Positions 37,018 to 47,245 of a DNA stretch of 64,000 nucleotides are shown in pieces. Location: NCBI RefSeq assembly GCF_011064545.1, contig NZ_JAAMFG010000028.1, forward strand, positions 304,430-368,429, read 5' to 3'. A program made the translations under genes and the position numbers. The stretch's first letter is position 1. Every line of letters begins with the position of its first letter. Below the pieces are notes generated by a model. It worked only from the letters and a program-made list of their open reading frames with translations. It was not told where the DNA came from and did not search any database. Origin of the DNA: Wenzhouxiangella sp. XN24. Lineage in GTDB: Bacteria > Pseudomonadota > Gammaproteobacteria > Steroidobacterales > XN24.

Positions 37018-38211
37018 ATGACCAAGCCCGCGGCCTTTCCGCTGGATCTCGCCGATCGCTGCGTCAAGTGCGGCCTGTGCCTGCCGCATTGCCCGACTTA
37101 CCAGCTGTCGGGCGTCGAGGGCGAATCGCCACGCGGCCGGATCGCGCTGATGCAGGGACTCGCCACCGGACGGCTCGAGCCCACGCCCGGACTCGTCGAT
37201 CACCTGAACCAGTGCCTGGGCTGCCGCGCCTGCGAACGCGTCTGCCCGGCCGACGTGCCTTACGGCGAATTGATCGATGCGGGGCACGCTTTGCTGGTCT
37301 CGTCCGGCCACCCGCGGGCGGCGCACGAGCGCGCTCTCGCCTCGCTCATGCGCCGCCCGGCGTGGCTGCGCAAAGCGGTGGGACTGGCGCGCCTGCCCGG
37401 TGTGGGCGCAGCCGCAAAGGGTCTCGGCGGCCTGCCGGCACGTGCCATGTCATTGTTGCCCGGAGATGCCGGCCCGGCGCGCCTGCGGGATGTTCCGGCC
37501 CCCAAGCCGGCACCACTCGGCGAAGCGCTGCTCTTCGCCGGCTGTGTGAGCGGCGCGGTGGATGGCCGTTCGCTGGATGACACCCGGCACCTGCTCGAGA
37601 CGGCGGGCTGGCAGGTGTGCCGCCCGCCCCGCCAGGGCTGCTGCGGCGCCATCGACCTGCATGCCGGCTACCCTGAGATCGCCACCGGGCTCGCAGAACG
37701 GAATCTCGCGGCCTTTCCGGGCGACGGGCCCGTGGTGGCCTGCGCCTCGGGTTGCGCAGCCACATTGCTGGATTATGCGCGCCTGGCGGGCGAGCCCGGC
37801 GCACGCTTCGCGCGACGTATCCGTGACCCGGCGGAACTGCTGGCGGATGCGCCGCTCGAGTTCGGCCGTGGCCAGTATCGCTCCGTCGTGCTGCACGTGC
37901 CCTGCACGCAGCGCAACGTCACCCGCAGCAGCGACGCCACGCGGCGCCTGCTCGCCCGCATTCCGGACCTGGCAGTGCGCGAGCTGCCGGCCGGCTGCTG
38001 CGGCGCCGCCGGCGCCCACTTCCTCAGCCATCCCCGCCAGGCCGACGCGCTGCTCGAAGCGGCACTCGCGCGACTCGCCCGGGACCCACCGGAGGCCCTC
38101 GTCACCAGCAACATCGGCTGTGCCATGCACTTTGCAGCAGGGCTCAAGCGTATCGGGCTGGACATTCCCGTGATGCATCCTGCCTCCCTGGCGCGCGACG
38201 CGCTAAAATAG
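37018..38211 (+). CDS. Glycolate oxidase iron-sulfur subunit-like (GlcF) protein
   Basis: A 397-residue Fe-S oxidoreductase subunit. Two [4Fe-4S] motifs lie at the N-terminus (CVKCGLCLPHCPTY and CLGCRACERVCPAD), and two cysteine-rich CCG domains follow, with GCCGAIDLH and AGCCGAAGAHFL. It resembles GlcF, the subunit that passes electrons from glycolate or a similar 2-hydroxy acid oxidase, but glcD and glcE are not nearby. Calling it glcF outright would go too far. The stop is six bases from the coq7 start. Confidence 0.85.
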   Translation: MTKPAAFPLDLADRCVKCGLCLPHCPTYQLSGVEGESPRGRIALMQGLATGRLEPTPGLVDHLNQCLGCRACERVCPADVPYGELIDAGHALLVSSGHPRAAHERALASLMRRPAWLRKAVGLARLPGVGAAAKGLGGLPARAMSLLPGDAGPARLRDVPAPKPAPLGEALLFAGCVSGAVDGRSLDDTRHLLETAGWQVCRPPRQGCCGAIDLHAGYPEIATGLAERNLAAFPGDGPVVACASGCAATLLDYARLAGEPGARFARRIRDPAELLADAPLEFGRGQYRSVVLHVPCTQRNVTRSSDATRRLLARIPDLAVRELPAGCCGAAGAHFLSHPRQADALLEAALARLARDPPEALVTSNIGCAMHFAAGLKRIGLDIPVMHPASLARDALK

Positions 38212-38216
38212 CCCCC

Positions 38217-38861
38217 ATGACCATGCGCAGACTCAGCCCGGTGGACCGGGTGTTTGAACAAATCGACCAGGCGGTGCGCACCGTGCTGGCTCCGCCGCCG
38301 CCCGCCTCCCGCCCGAATCCGGCCGCGGACCTCCCCGAGGCCGCCATGACCGAGCGCGAGCGCCGCCATGCCGCCGCGCTGATGCGCGTCAACCATGCGG
38401 GCGAGGTCATGGCGCAGGGCCTCTACCAGGGCCAGGCACTGACCGCCCGGCTGGACACGGTGCGGGGCGCCATGGAACAGGCTGCCGTAGAGGAATTCGA
38501 TCATCTTGCATGGTGCGAGGAACGTCTGGCCGAACTCCGGGATCATCCGAGCCGGCTTGGACCGCTCTGGTACACGGGCGCCTTCGTCCTCGGCGCCGGC
38601 GCCGGGCTCGCCGGGGACCGCTGGAGCCTCGGCTTCGTCTCGGAGACCGAAGCGCAGGTCATCAGTCATCTCGAGGAGCACCTCGGGCGGCTGCCCCCGG
38701 CGGACCAGCGCAGCCGTGCCATCATCGGCCAGATGAAGCTCGACGAGGCACACCATGGCGAAGTGGCGCGCGAGGCCGGCGGCCGGCCTTTGCCGGCGCC
38801 CGCGCGGCGTTTCATGGCCATGATCTCCAGGGTCATGACGCGGACGGCTTACTGGATCTAG
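38217..38861 (+). CDS. coq7: 2-polyprenyl-3-methyl-6-methoxy-1,4-benzoquinol hydroxylase
   Basis: A 214-residue di-iron hydroxylase that catalyses the C6 hydroxylation step of ubiquinone synthesis. The ferritin-like core has the Glu/ExxH pairs: MRVNHAGEVMAQGLYQGQ, AVEEFDHLAWCEERL, and KLDEAHHGEVA. It replaces the flavin enzyme UbiF of E. coli and implies an O2-using quinone pathway. N-terminal Pro-rich segment (PPPPASRPNPA) is probably a flexible extension. Confidence 0.95.
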   Translation: MTMRRLSPVDRVFEQIDQAVRTVLAPPPPASRPNPAADLPEAAMTERERRHAAALMRVNHAGEVMAQGLYQGQALTARLDTVRGAMEQAAVEEFDHLAWCEERLAELRDHPSRLGPLWYTGAFVLGAGAGLAGDRWSLGFVSETEAQVISHLEEHLGRLPPADQRSRAIIGQMKLDEAHHGEVAREAGGRPLPAPARRFMAMISRVMTRTAYWI

Positions 38862-38959
38862 GGCCTGGCGGCGAGGCGCACGGGTTGCCCTCGCAACCGC
38901 CGTAGGTTAAAAGAGCACCTGCCGCACGGCTTAACATAAATAACGAGCGAGGCCAGCGA

Positions 38960-39625
38960 ATGGGTGAGCCCTTGGGCGGGGGAGTCGAAATCCCCGCGAT
39001 GAATCGATTTATCGAGCTGTGCCGCGTCCGCTCTGTGCCTTCGAAGACGGTCGTCATCCACGCGGGCGACCTGCCCGACACCCTCTACTACATCATCGAC
39101 GGCTCCGTCGAAGTGATGATCGAGGACGAGGAAGGCAACGAGATGGTGCTGGCTTACCTCAACAAGGGACAGTTCTTCGGCGAGATGGGGCTCTTTTACG
39201 AGCAGCCGACCCGCAGCGCCTGGGTGCGCACTCGCACCGCCTGCGAGCTGGCCGAAATGACCTACCCCCGCTTTCGCCAGGTGGCCGAGGACAGCCCCGC
39301 GCTGCTGTTCGAGCTGGCCACCCAGCTCGCGACGCGGCTCGAGCGCACCAACCGCAAGCTGGGCGACCTCGCCTTCGTCGACGTCACCGGCCGGATCGCG
39401 CACGCCATCATGGACCTCTGCAAGGAACCGGATGCCATGACCCATCCGGACGGCATGCAGATCAAGGTCAGCCGGCAGGAGCTTTCACGCCTCGTCGGCT
39501 GCTCGCGGGAGATGGCCGGCCGGGTGCTCAAGGTGCTCGAGGAGCAGGGCCTGCTGCACGCGCGCGGCAAGACGATCGTGGTCAACGGCGTCCGCCCGGA
39601 GCAGCGCACGCGCCAGATCTCCTGA
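38960..39625 (+). CDS. crp: CRP/Vfr-family transcription regulator
   Basis: A 221-residue regulator with an N-terminal cyclic-nucleotide-binding beta-roll (GQFFGEMGLFYEQPTRSAWVRTRTACELAEM), a dimerisation helix and a C-terminal helix-turn-helix (VSRQELSRLVGCSREMAGRVLKVLEEQGLL). The recognition helix is close to that of CRP, so TGTGA-type sites are likely. In Xanthomonas the equivalent Clp binds c-di-GMP, relevant because a diguanylate cyclase is also encoded here; which ligand is used cannot be told. The sequence FGEMGLFYE with PTRSA resembles the Vfr/Clp pocket. Confidence 0.92.
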   Translation: MGEPLGGGVEIPAMNRFIELCRVRSVPSKTVVIHAGDLPDTLYYIIDGSVEVMIEDEEGNEMVLAYLNKGQFFGEMGLFYEQPTRSAWVRTRTACELAEMTYPRFRQVAEDSPALLFELATQLATRLERTNRKLGDLAFVDVTGRIAHAIMDLCKEPDAMTHPDGMQIKVSRQELSRLVGCSREMAGRVLKVLEEQGLLHARGKTIVVNGVRPEQRTRQIS

Positions 39626-39638
39626 CCGGGCCCCGGTC

Positions 39639-40319
39639 TTATTCCCCGTAATCCGCGCCGGCCAGTTCACGGCGCATGGCCGTGATGGTGCTCGCGTAAT
39701 CGCTCGAGCCGAAAATCGCGGATCCCGCAACGAAGGTATCCGCACCCGCGCTCGCCACGGCGGCGATGTTGTCCACCTTGATGCCCCCGTCCACTTCGAG
39801 CCGGATCGACAGGCCGCTGTCATCGATGAACTGCCGGGCCTCGGCGACCTTGCGCAGGGCACCCGGGATGAACTTCTGGCCACCGAAACCGGGATTCACC
39901 GACATGATCAGCACCATGTCCACCTTGTCGGCGACGTAGTCCAGCCAGGTGAGCGGCGTGGCCGGGTTGAACACCAGGCCGGCGCGGCAGCCGAGGTCAC
40001 GGATCAGCTGCAGGCTCCGATCGACGTGCTCGCTCGCCTCCGGGTGGAACGTGATCCAGCTGGCGCCGGCGCGCGCGAACGACTCGATGAGCCCATCCAC
40101 CGGCTTGACCATCAGGTGCACGTCGATCGGCGCCTCGACGCCCCAGTTGCGCAATGCCTCGCAGACCATCGGGCCGATGGTGAGATTAGGCACGTAGTGA
40201 TTGTCCATGACGTCGAAGTGCACCATGTCCGCGCCGGCCTCCAGCACGGTGTCCACTTCTTCGCCGAGACGCGCGAAATCAGCCGACAGGATCGAGGGAG
40301 CGATGCGATAGTCCAGCAT
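39639..40319 (-). CDS. rpe: Ribulose-phosphate 3-epimerase
   Basis: A 226-residue TIM-barrel enzyme interconverting ribulose-5- and xylulose-5-phosphate. [57 protein letters not shown] and [11 protein letters not shown] carry the metal- and phosphate-binding residues. It converges on crp with 13 bases between stops. Confidence 0.97.
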   Translation of the reverse strand: MLDYRIAPSILSADFARLGEEVDTVLEAGADMVHFDVMDNHYVPNLTIGPMVCEALRNWGVEAPIDVHLMVKPVDGLIESFARAGASWITFHPEASEHVDRSLQLIRDLGCRAGLVFNPATPLTWLDYVADKVDMVLIMSVNPGFGGQKFIPGALRKVAEARQFIDDSGLSIRLEVDGGIKVDNIAAVASAGADTFVAGSAIFGSSDYASTITAMRRELAGADYGE

Positions 40320-40399
40320 GGGAGTTCCCGGGGTTGTATTGAAAATTACGCCGCCACTCTAACCGAAGGACGGCCCGTGCCGAATATCGCGCGGCAACG

Positions 40400-41176
40400 C
40401 TAGCGCATGCCGCGTGCGGCCCGCAGCGTTTCCCATGCGCTGCGGATCTCGCGCGTTTTCGCCTCGGCGACAGGGATCATCGATTCGGGCATCCCGCGCG
40501 CGCGCAACTTGTCCGGGTGATGCTGATTCATGAGCCGCCGGTAGGCGAGCTTGATGTCTGCGTCGCTGGCCTGGGGCTCGAGCCCCAGCACGCGATAGGC
40601 TTCCGCGGCGGATGCCTGGGGCGAGGTTCCCGGCGGCCGGGCCTGGGAACCGCGGCCGAAGCGCAACAGGGCCTCGATCTGGGCCATCTCGACGCGCCCG
40701 AGATCCAGCGAGGATGCGACCCGCCACAGGACATCCCGCCGCGTCGCATTCAGCTGCCCGTCGGCTAGTGCCGCCTCCATCTGGATCTCCAGGAATGCCC
40801 GTCGCAGGGTGTGGCGCGCGCCCAGCGCCTCCCGCAGGCGGCCGAGCTCCCGTTGCATCGGCCAGTCGGGGTCCTTTCCCGTGTTGAACAGGCGGATGGC
40901 CTGCTGGACCTGGCCGGGATCGAGGCGCATGCGCGCCATGATGCCGCGGGCCGCCTCGATCTCTGCCTCGCTGACGCGGCCGTCCGCCTTGGCCACGTGC
41001 CCCATCACGGCGAACGTCGTCTCGAAGAACACCTGGCCGACGCCGTCGAAGCTGACGCGCCGGATGCCGCCGACCCCGCGATCGAACTGGTGTCCGAGAA
41101 ACAGGCCGACTGCGGCGCCGACCGGGCCCGCCATCGACCCGATGATCGCGCCCACGAGCTTGCCGGTCCAGTTCAT
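40400..41176 (-). CDS. djlA: Co-chaperone DjlA-like membrane J-protein
   Basis: A 258-residue protein with an N-terminal glycine-rich hydrophobic segment ([22 protein letters not shown]), a TerB-like helical domain with acidic motifs ([19 protein letters not shown] and [17 protein letters not shown]), and a C-terminal J domain with the HPD motif ([15 protein letters not shown]). It would stimulate DnaK ATPase at the inner membrane. The ATG at 41176 gives the DjlA-type N-terminus. Confidence 0.93.
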   Translation of the reverse strand: MNWTGKLVGAIIGSMAGPVGAAVGLFLGHQFDRGVGGIRRVSFDGVGQVFFETTFAVMGHVAKADGRVSEAEIEAARGIMARMRLDPGQVQQAIRLFNTGKDPDWPMQRELGRLREALGARHTLRRAFLEIQMEAALADGQLNATRRDVLWRVASSLDLGRVEMAQIEALLRFGRGSQARPPGTSPQASAAEAYRVLGLEPQASDADIKLAYRRLMNQHHPDKLRARGMPESMIPVAEAKTREIRSAWETLRAARGMR

Positions 41177-41283
41177 CGCGGCCTGCCGCCGGCGCGCGGC
41201 CCTCGGCAAAGGATTTGACGCGCGGCGCGGCCCGCTGGGAGAATTCGGCCAATCACGGCATGTGCCTCCAAGGAAGTCCGCAA

Positions 41284-42246
41284 ATGTTACCAGCACCGGA
41301 TTCCGCCGCCAGCGAGCCCGGTGCTCCGCGAAGCGATCGGCCGACAGGCGCGATGTCCGTCGCAGACCTGCCGGGGCTCGAACTGCTTCACCGCGGCAAG
41401 GTGCGGGACGTGTTCGCCGTGGACGCCGAAACGCTGCTGATCGTGGCAACGGATCGGCTCTCCGCCTTCGACGTCGTGCTGCCGGACCCGATTCCCCGCA
41501 AGGGCGAGATCCTCACGCAGACCGCGCGTTTCTGGTTCGATCACACGCGCCCCCTGGTGGCGAACCACCTGCTGGACCGATCCGTGGACTCGGTGCTGCC
41601 CGCCGGCGTGGATCGCGCCGCGTACCGCCTGCGCAGCAGCGTGACCAGGCGCCTCAAGCCCCTGCCGATCGAAGCGGTGGCACGGGGCTACCTGATCGGT
41701 TCCGGCTGGAAGGACTACCAGGCAGAAGGGGCGATCTGCGGCATGACGCTGCCGCCCAGCCTGCGTCTCGCCGATCGCCTTCCGGAGCCGATCTTCACGC
41801 CGGCCACGAAGGCGGCGGCCGGCGATCATGACGAGAACATCAGCTATGCTGAGGTGGTCGAACTGATAGGCCCCGTGCTCGCTGCGCGTGTCCGCGACCT
41901 GACGCTGGAGATCTACACGCGGGCCGCCGCATATGCCCGCGAGCGAGGCATCATCATCGCCGACACCAAGTTCGAATTCGGTCTCGACGCGGCCGGCGAG
42001 TTGTATCTCATCGACGAGATCCTCACGCCCGATTCCTCGCGGTTCTGGTCCGCGGAACACTGGCAGCCGGGCACGAGCCCGCCGAGCTTCGACAAGCAGT
42101 TCGTGCGCGATTACCTGGAAACGCTCGACTGGAACAAGCAGGCGCCGGGACCCGCCCTGCCACCGGACATCATCGCGCGCACCGCCGCGAAATACCGCGA
42201 GGCGTACCGGCGCCTGACGGGCGACGAAACGCTGTTCGAGCCATGA
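41284..42246 (+). CDS. purC: Phosphoribosylaminoimidazole-succinocarboxamide synthase
   Basis: A 320-residue SAICAR synthetase joining CAIR and aspartate in purine synthesis. [58 protein letters not shown], and [30 protein letters not shown] are diagnostic. It is the longer form of the enzyme. The ATG at 41284 has AAGGAAG upstream and adds a poorly conserved N-terminal tail of about 23 residues; MSVADLP is an alternative start. The stop overlaps the next gene (ATGA). Confidence 0.96.
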   Translation: MLPAPDSAASEPGAPRSDRPTGAMSVADLPGLELLHRGKVRDVFAVDAETLLIVATDRLSAFDVVLPDPIPRKGEILTQTARFWFDHTRPLVANHLLDRSVDSVLPAGVDRAAYRLRSSVTRRLKPLPIEAVARGYLIGSGWKDYQAEGAICGMTLPPSLRLADRLPEPIFTPATKAAAGDHDENISYAEVVELIGPVLAARVRDLTLEIYTRAAAYARERGIIIADTKFEFGLDAAGELYLIDEILTPDSSRFWSAEHWQPGTSPPSFDKQFVRDYLETLDWNKQAPGPALPPDIIARTAAKYREAYRRLTGDETLFEP

Positions 42247-43547
42247 ACGATACACTCCAGGCGCGCATCGAGTCGTGGCTCTGGGGGCCGCCGGCGACTC
42301 GTGCGCCCCGCTCCGGGCGCATCGCCCTGAAGCCGGCGCGGGTCGCCTACGCGGTCGCTCGCGACGTGGCCCAGGGGCAACTCACGCTGCGCGCGATGAG
42401 CCTCGTCTACACGACGTTGTTGTCGGTGGTGCCGCTCCTCGCCTTCGCGTTTTCCGTCTTGAAGGGCTTCGGCGTGCACCGCCAGATCGAGCCGCTGCTC
42501 TATGAATTCCTGCAACCGCTGGGTGAACAGGGCGTCCGGATCACCGACCAGATCATCGGCTTCGTCGAGAACGTCCGCGGCGGCGTGCTCGGCGGCATCG
42601 GCCTCGCCTTCCTGCTGTTCACCGTGATCTCGATGATCCAGAAGATCGAGGACACCTTCAATTACATCTGGCAGGTGCAGCGCTCCCGCAGCCTCGGCCG
42701 GCGCTTCAGCGATTATCTCAGCGTGCTCCTGGTCGGGCCGGTGCTGATGGTGACCGCCATGGGGCTGCTGGCGACCATCAACTCCAGCACCATCATGCAG
42801 GCCATCACAGATGTCGAGCCCTTCGGCATGCTGCTGGAGCTGGTCGGCCGGATCGCACCCTTGATCATCGTCGTCCTGGTGTTCGCCTTCGTTTACGCTT
42901 TCATCCCGAACACCCGCGTGAAACTCAGCGCCGCGCTGGCGGGCGCGGCCATCGCGGGCGCCGCATGGACCCTCGGCGGATCGCTGTTCGCTTCGAGCAT
43001 CTCCGGCTCCACGCGATACGATGCCATTTACTCCAGCTTCGCCATCGCCCTGTTCGCGCTGATCTGGCTGTACCTGTCGTGGCTGATCCTGCTGATCGGC
43101 GCGCAGATCGCCTTTTACGTGCAGCATCCCGAGCAGCAGCGTCTCGGCCGCGAACAGGCGCACGTGTCGATCGCCCGCACGGAGTACCTCGCCCTCGGCA
43201 TCATGCGCGAGGTCGGCCGCAGCTTCCGGCGTGGCGAACATCTCGGCTTCGAAAGCCTCGCGGAAGCGCTCGGCCAGTCCGCCCGGTCACTGGAGGAAAT
43301 CACGACGCCGCTCGAGCAGGCCGGGCTGTTGACCCAGACCGAGGAAGGCCGTCTGCTACCGGGCCGCGACCCCGCAACCATCTCGCTGGAGTCGATTCTT
43401 TCCGCCGTGCGCGGCGCAGACCCCGCAGATGACCAGAGCCCGGTCGGGAATGTGCTCGGCAAGGTCCGCGCGGCGGAGGCCGACCACCTCGAAGGGCACA
43501 GCCTCGCCGACCTGGTGGCCCGCGAGGACGCGTCCGGACCGGGATGA
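42243..43547 (+). CDS. YihY/BrkB family inner-membrane protein
   Basis: A 434-residue membrane protein of the YihY/BrkB family, with about six transmembrane helices between residues 45 and 290 ([62 protein letters not shown]). A soluble C-terminal region of about 140 residues looks like a winged helix ([39 protein letters not shown]). The family was once misnamed RNase BN; its role is unknown. It is translationally coupled to purC and ends one base from the convergent pmbA stop. Confidence 0.9.
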   Translation: MNDTLQARIESWLWGPPATRAPRSGRIALKPARVAYAVARDVAQGQLTLRAMSLVYTTLLSVVPLLAFAFSVLKGFGVHRQIEPLLYEFLQPLGEQGVRITDQIIGFVENVRGGVLGGIGLAFLLFTVISMIQKIEDTFNYIWQVQRSRSLGRRFSDYLSVLLVGPVLMVTAMGLLATINSSTIMQAITDVEPFGMLLELVGRIAPLIIVVLVFAFVYAFIPNTRVKLSAALAGAAIAGAAWTLGGSLFASSISGSTRYDAIYSSFAIALFALIWLYLSWLILLIGAQIAFYVQHPEQQRLGREQAHVSIARTEYLALGIMREVGRSFRRGEHLGFESLAEALGQSARSLEEITTPLEQAGLLTQTEEGRLLPGRDPATISLESILSAVRGADPADDQSPVGNVLGKVRAAEADHLEGHSLADLVAREDASGPG

Positions 43548-43548
43548 T

Positions 43549-44898
43549 TCAGTCGCCGGCGACCGTCATCCGGCCGATCAGCAGCGAGCCGGTCTGGATG
43601 ACGCCGCGTCGGTCCACGTCCGAACCCACCGCCTGGATATCGGCGAAGAGCGTCTTGAGATTGCCGGCGATCGTCACTTCCTGGACGGGGTGGACGATCT
43701 CGCCACCCTCGACCCAGAAACCGCTGGCGCCGCGCGAATAATCGCCCGTCACCGCGTTGACTCCATGCCCCATCAGCTCGGTGACGACCAGGCCGCGACC
43801 CATCCGGCGCATCAGGCCCTCGAGCCCTGCATCGCCGGGCCGTACCAGCAGGTTGTGGATGCCGCCGGCGTTGCCGGTCGTCTGCAGGCCGAGCCGGCGG
43901 GCCGAGTAGGACGACAGCACATAGCCCTGCAGGATGCCGCCCGCCACCAGTGCGCGGTCCCGGGTGGCCACACCCTCGGCATCGAAGGGCGCCGAGCCGA
44001 GCGCGCGTGGCACATGGGGCCGCTCGTCGATGTCGAACCACTCCGGCAACACCTGCGTGCCCGCGGCGTCGAGGAGGAAGCTCGCCTTGCGATACTGCGC
44101 GGCGCCGCGAATCGCCGCCACCAGGTGCCCGAGGAAGCCGCGCGCCAGTTCCGCGACGAAAATCACGGGCACGGAGCGGGTGCCGATGCGGCGCGCGCCG
44201 ACCCGGCGCAGCGCCCGTTCCGCGGCGCGGCGACCGACGGCCGCCGGCGACTCGAGGTCCTCCGCCCGACGTGCCACCGTGTACCAGTAGTCGCGTTGCA
44301 TCTCGTCGCCGCGCCCGGCGATCAATGAGCAACTGAGGCTGTGGCTGGTGCTGGCGTAGCCGCCGGAAAAGCCGTGGCTGTTCGCGTAGACGCGCAAGGA
44401 GCGATGCGAGGACAACGAGCCGCCTTCGGTATTCGAGATCCTCTCGTCCGAGTCCAGGCCGGCGGCTTCGCAATCGCGGGCCAGCACCACGGCGTGGTCC
44501 GGATCCAGGTCCCAGGGATGGTCCAGGTCCAGGTCGAGGATCTCGCGCGCCATCATAGTGGCGTCAGCCAGGCCGGCGCAGGGATCTTCGGCGGTGTACC
44601 GTGCGATGGTGCAGGCCTTGTCCACGGTCTCTGCCAGGGCCGCGGCCGACAGGTCGGACGTGCTCGCGCTGCCCTTGCGTCGGCCGAAATAGACGGTGAC
44701 GCTGAAGCCGCGATCGCGCTGGTGCTCGAGCGTCTCCACCTCGCCCTTGCGAACCGTCACCGAGAGCCCCGTCCCCAGGCTCGCACCGACTTCGGTCGCG
44801 TCCGCGCCGGACGTCGAGGCCCGCGCCAGGGCATCGGCCGCCAGGGCCTCGAGGCGCTGCCTGGCCGCGCCGAGATCGCTCAAATCTGCCGATGACAT
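43549..44898 (-). CDS. pmbA: Metalloprotease-associated protein PmbA/TldE
   Basis: A 449-residue partner of TldD. The family segments TGLSVTVRKGEVETLEHQRDRGFSVTVYFG, ANSHGFSGGYASTSHSLSCSLIAG and ELMGHGVNAVTGDYSRGASGFWVEGGEI are present, while the metal-binding HExxxH motif of TldD is absent, as expected for TldE. The TldD/E complex is a zinc protease that removes leader peptides from RiPPs such as microcin B17 and degrades CcdA. tldD is 8 kb away in this window. It is divergent from the desulfurase-darP genes. Confidence 0.95.
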   Translation of the reverse strand: MSSADLSDLGAARQRLEALAADALARASTSGADATEVGASLGTGLSVTVRKGEVETLEHQRDRGFSVTVYFGRRKGSASTSDLSAAALAETVDKACTIARYTAEDPCAGLADATMMAREILDLDLDHPWDLDPDHAVVLARDCEAAGLDSDERISNTEGGSLSSHRSLRVYANSHGFSGGYASTSHSLSCSLIAGRGDEMQRDYWYTVARRAEDLESPAAVGRRAAERALRRVGARRIGTRSVPVIFVAELARGFLGHLVAAIRGAAQYRKASFLLDAAGTQVLPEWFDIDERPHVPRALGSAPFDAEGVATRDRALVAGGILQGYVLSSYSARRLGLQTTGNAGGIHNLLVRPGDAGLEGLMRRMGRGLVVTELMGHGVNAVTGDYSRGASGFWVEGGEIVHPVQEVTIAGNLKTLFADIQAVGSDVDRRGVIQTGSLLIGRMTVAGD

Positions 44899-44995
44899 GC
44901 GTTGCTTCCTGCCGGAGAATGCCGGCCAATACTGGGCGGGGCAGTGTAACAAACCGCCATGCTATGATCGCGGATTACCGCCGAGCAAGAATCGC

Positions 44996-46222
44996 GTGAG
45001 CCTGACCGAAGCTGCACCGCTGGACCTCGATTGGGTGCGCAGTCGTTTTCCCGCACTGCGCAGCGACTGGGTCCTGATGGACAACGCCGGCGGTTCGACA
45101 CCGCTCGGCGCCGCGGTGGACCGCATTGCCGAATACCTCCGCCGCTGGCCCGTACAGCTCGGCGCCAGCTACACCCCTTCGGCGGAGGCAGGCGAACTGC
45201 AGGCCGAGGCCCGGGCCGGACTGGCGGGCCTGTTCGCCTCCGGCGGCGGCCCGGTGCCGAGCCCCGGCCAGATCGCCATCGGCGCCTCGACGACCTCGCT
45301 GCTTTCCCGCCTCGCCCGTGCCCTGGCGCCCACCCTGGTCGCGGGTGACGAGATCATCGTCACCGACGCCGATCACGAGGCGAACATCGGGCCGTGGTTG
45401 CGCTTGCAGTCGCAGGGCGTGGTCATCCGCTGGTGGCGGATCCGGCCCGACAGCATGCAGCTTGAACTGGATGACCTCGATGCCCTGCTGACGGCCCGCA
45501 CGCGCCTGCTGTGTTTCACGCATGCCTCCAACCTGCTGGGCAGCGCACTCGACATCAAGGCCATCGCGGCCCGTGCGCGTACTGCCGGCGCGCGGTGCTG
45601 CGTGGACGGCGTCGCCTATGCGCCACACCGGGCACTGGCTTTCGCCGAGTGGGGCGTGGACTGGTATGCCTTCAGCCTCTACAAGGTCTTCGGGCCGCAC
45701 TGCGCGGTGTTGTGCAGCTCGCCCGAGGGCGCCGGCATGCTGGCCAACCTCAACCACGAATGGATGCAGCCCTCCGACGCGGCGGGCCGGCTCGAAGCCG
45801 GCGCCTATCCCTACGAACTGGCATGGGGCGCAGCGGCCGTGCCGGCCTACCTGGAAGCGCTCGGCGCCCACCACGGCGGCAGCGCCTTCGCGGCCATCGA
45901 GGCGCACGAATGCACCCTGACAACACGGTTGCTGGACTGGCTCGCGCCGCGTCCCGGCATCCGCATCATCGGCGCGCCTGCGGCCGGCCCCGGACGGCTG
46001 CCGACGGTGTCTTTCGTCACCTCTCGGGCCGCGCCCCAGGCGGTCGTGGCGCATACCGATAGCGCGCAGGTCGGCATCCGCCACGGCCACTTCTACGCCC
46101 CGCGGCTCGTCGAGGCGCTCGGCCTCGAGCGTGCGACGGGCGTGGTGCGGGTCTCCCTCGCGCACTACAACACGCTCGCGGAAGTCGAGCGCCTGATCAG
46201 CGCGCTGGATGGGGCGCTATGA
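44996..46222 (+). CDS. Cysteine desulfurase-like class V aminotransferase (TIGR01976/VC1184 type)
   Basis: A 408-residue PLP enzyme of the class V aminotransferase fold. Residues LMDNAGGSTPLGAAVDRI, TDADHEANIGPWLRL, FTHASNLLGSALDIKAI and the PLP lysine in FSLYKVFGPHCAVL are visible. It belongs to the SufS-like branch lacking an obvious scaffold partner nearby, and the CDGVAYAPH-type segment is typical of the VC1184 group. The reaction is not established. The GTG start at 44996 lies about 100 bases from the pmbA start; its stop overlaps darP. Confidence 0.82.
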   Translation: MSLTEAAPLDLDWVRSRFPALRSDWVLMDNAGGSTPLGAAVDRIAEYLRRWPVQLGASYTPSAEAGELQAEARAGLAGLFASGGGPVPSPGQIAIGASTTSLLSRLARALAPTLVAGDEIIVTDADHEANIGPWLRLQSQGVVIRWWRIRPDSMQLELDDLDALLTARTRLLCFTHASNLLGSALDIKAIAARARTAGARCCVDGVAYAPHRALAFAEWGVDWYAFSLYKVFGPHCAVLCSSPEGAGMLANLNHEWMQPSDAAGRLEAGAYPYELAWGAAAVPAYLEALGAHHGGSAFAAIEAHECTLTTRLLDWLAPRPGIRIIGAPAAGPGRLPTVSFVTSRAAPQAVVAHTDSAQVGIRHGHFYAPRLVEALGLERATGVVRVSLAHYNTLAEVERLISALDGAL

Positions 46223-46740
46223 GTGATCGTGACGATGCACCCAGCAAGACCCGGCGCAAGCGCGACGCGGAGGCGCTCCAGGCGCTCGGCGAGGAACTCG
46301 CGGAACTGCCCCCGGAGGCGCTCGATGCACTGGCGCTGCCGGAGCGCTTGCGCCAGGCCATCGATGAACTCGCCGCCATCGGCTCGCACGAGGCGCAACG
46401 TCGCCACCGGCAGTTCATCGGGCGCCTGATGCGCGACGTGGACCCCGCACCGCTGCAGGCCTTCATCGACGCGCGCAAGCGGCCCACCCGGGAAGCCGCA
46501 AGGCTGTTCCGCATCACCGAGGCCTGGCGTGACCTGCTTTGCGAGCGCGGCGAACCCGCCTTACGCGCTTTCCTGGCGGCTTATCCGGAGGCCGATGCGA
46601 CAGCGCTCGAAACCGAGCTTGCCGACGCCCGCGCGGGGCGCAGCGGCGCGGCCAGGCGGCTGTTCCGTACGCTCCGCTCGAGCATCGATCACGCAGCGGC
46701 CGAAAACGGCGCCCCGGGGCCGCCAACATTGCTAGAATGA
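46219..46740 (+). CDS. darP: Ribosome biogenesis factor DarP (YjgA)
   Basis: A 173-residue basic and helical protein of the DarP/UPF0307 family. [37 protein letters not shown] and [28 protein letters not shown] are characteristic. E. coli DarP associates with late 50S precursors. The ATG overlaps the upstream stop. In E. coli the gene is also next to and divergent from pmbA. Confidence 0.93.
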   Translation: MSDRDDAPSKTRRKRDAEALQALGEELAELPPEALDALALPERLRQAIDELAAIGSHEAQRRHRQFIGRLMRDVDPAPLQAFIDARKRPTREAARLFRITEAWRDLLCERGEPALRAFLAAYPEADATALETELADARAGRSGAARRLFRTLRSSIDHAAAENGAPGPPTLLE

Positions 46741-46744
46741 CGCG

Positions 46745-47245
46745 ATGAACACGCTCGTCGGGATCATCATGGGATCGCGCTCCGACTGGAGCACGATGCA
46801 TCACGCGGCGGAAACGCTCGAAGTGCTCGGCGTGCCGTTCGAAACCCGTGTCGTTTCGGCGCACCGCACGCCCGACCTGCTGTTCGAGTACTGCGGGCGG
46901 GCACGCGAGCGCGGCCTCGAAGTCCTCATCGCCGGGGCCGGCGGCGCCGCCCACCTGCCGGGCATGGCGGCCGCCAAGACGAGCCTGCCCGTGCTGGGCG
47001 TGCCGATCCAGTCGCAAGCGCTCAACGGGATCGATTCGTTGCTGTCGATCGCCCAGATGCCGGCCGGCATCCCGGTGGGCACGCTCGCCATCGGCCGCGC
47101 CGGCGCCATCAATGCCGCGCTGCTGGCTGCGGCGATCCTCGGCGCCGGGCACCCCGAAGTGCTCGCAGCGCTGGAACGTTACCGCGCCGAACAGACGCGC
47201 AAGGTGCTCGCGGATCCCGATCCGGCGGCCCAAGCCCCGGCATGA
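46745..47245 (+). CDS. purE: N5-carboxyaminoimidazole ribonucleotide mutase
   Basis: A 166-residue mutase converting N5-CAIR to [81 protein letters not shown] are the class I PurE signature. It starts four bases after darP and overlaps purK by four bases (ATGA). Confidence 0.97.
   Translation: MNTLVGIIMGSRSDWSTMHHAAETLEVLGVPFETRVVSAHRTPDLLFEYCGRARERGLEVLIAGAGGAAHLPGMAAAKTSLPVLGVPIQSQALNGIDSLLSIAQMPAGIPVGTLAIGRAGAINAALLAAAILGAGHPEVLAALERYRAEQTRKVLADPDPAAQAPA

Noticed and set aside
38880..38950. Candidate promoter elements before crp (TTGCCC, TAAAAG, TAACAT)
   Set aside because: No pair has both a good sequence and good spacing, so a promoter is not annotated although one must exist nearby.
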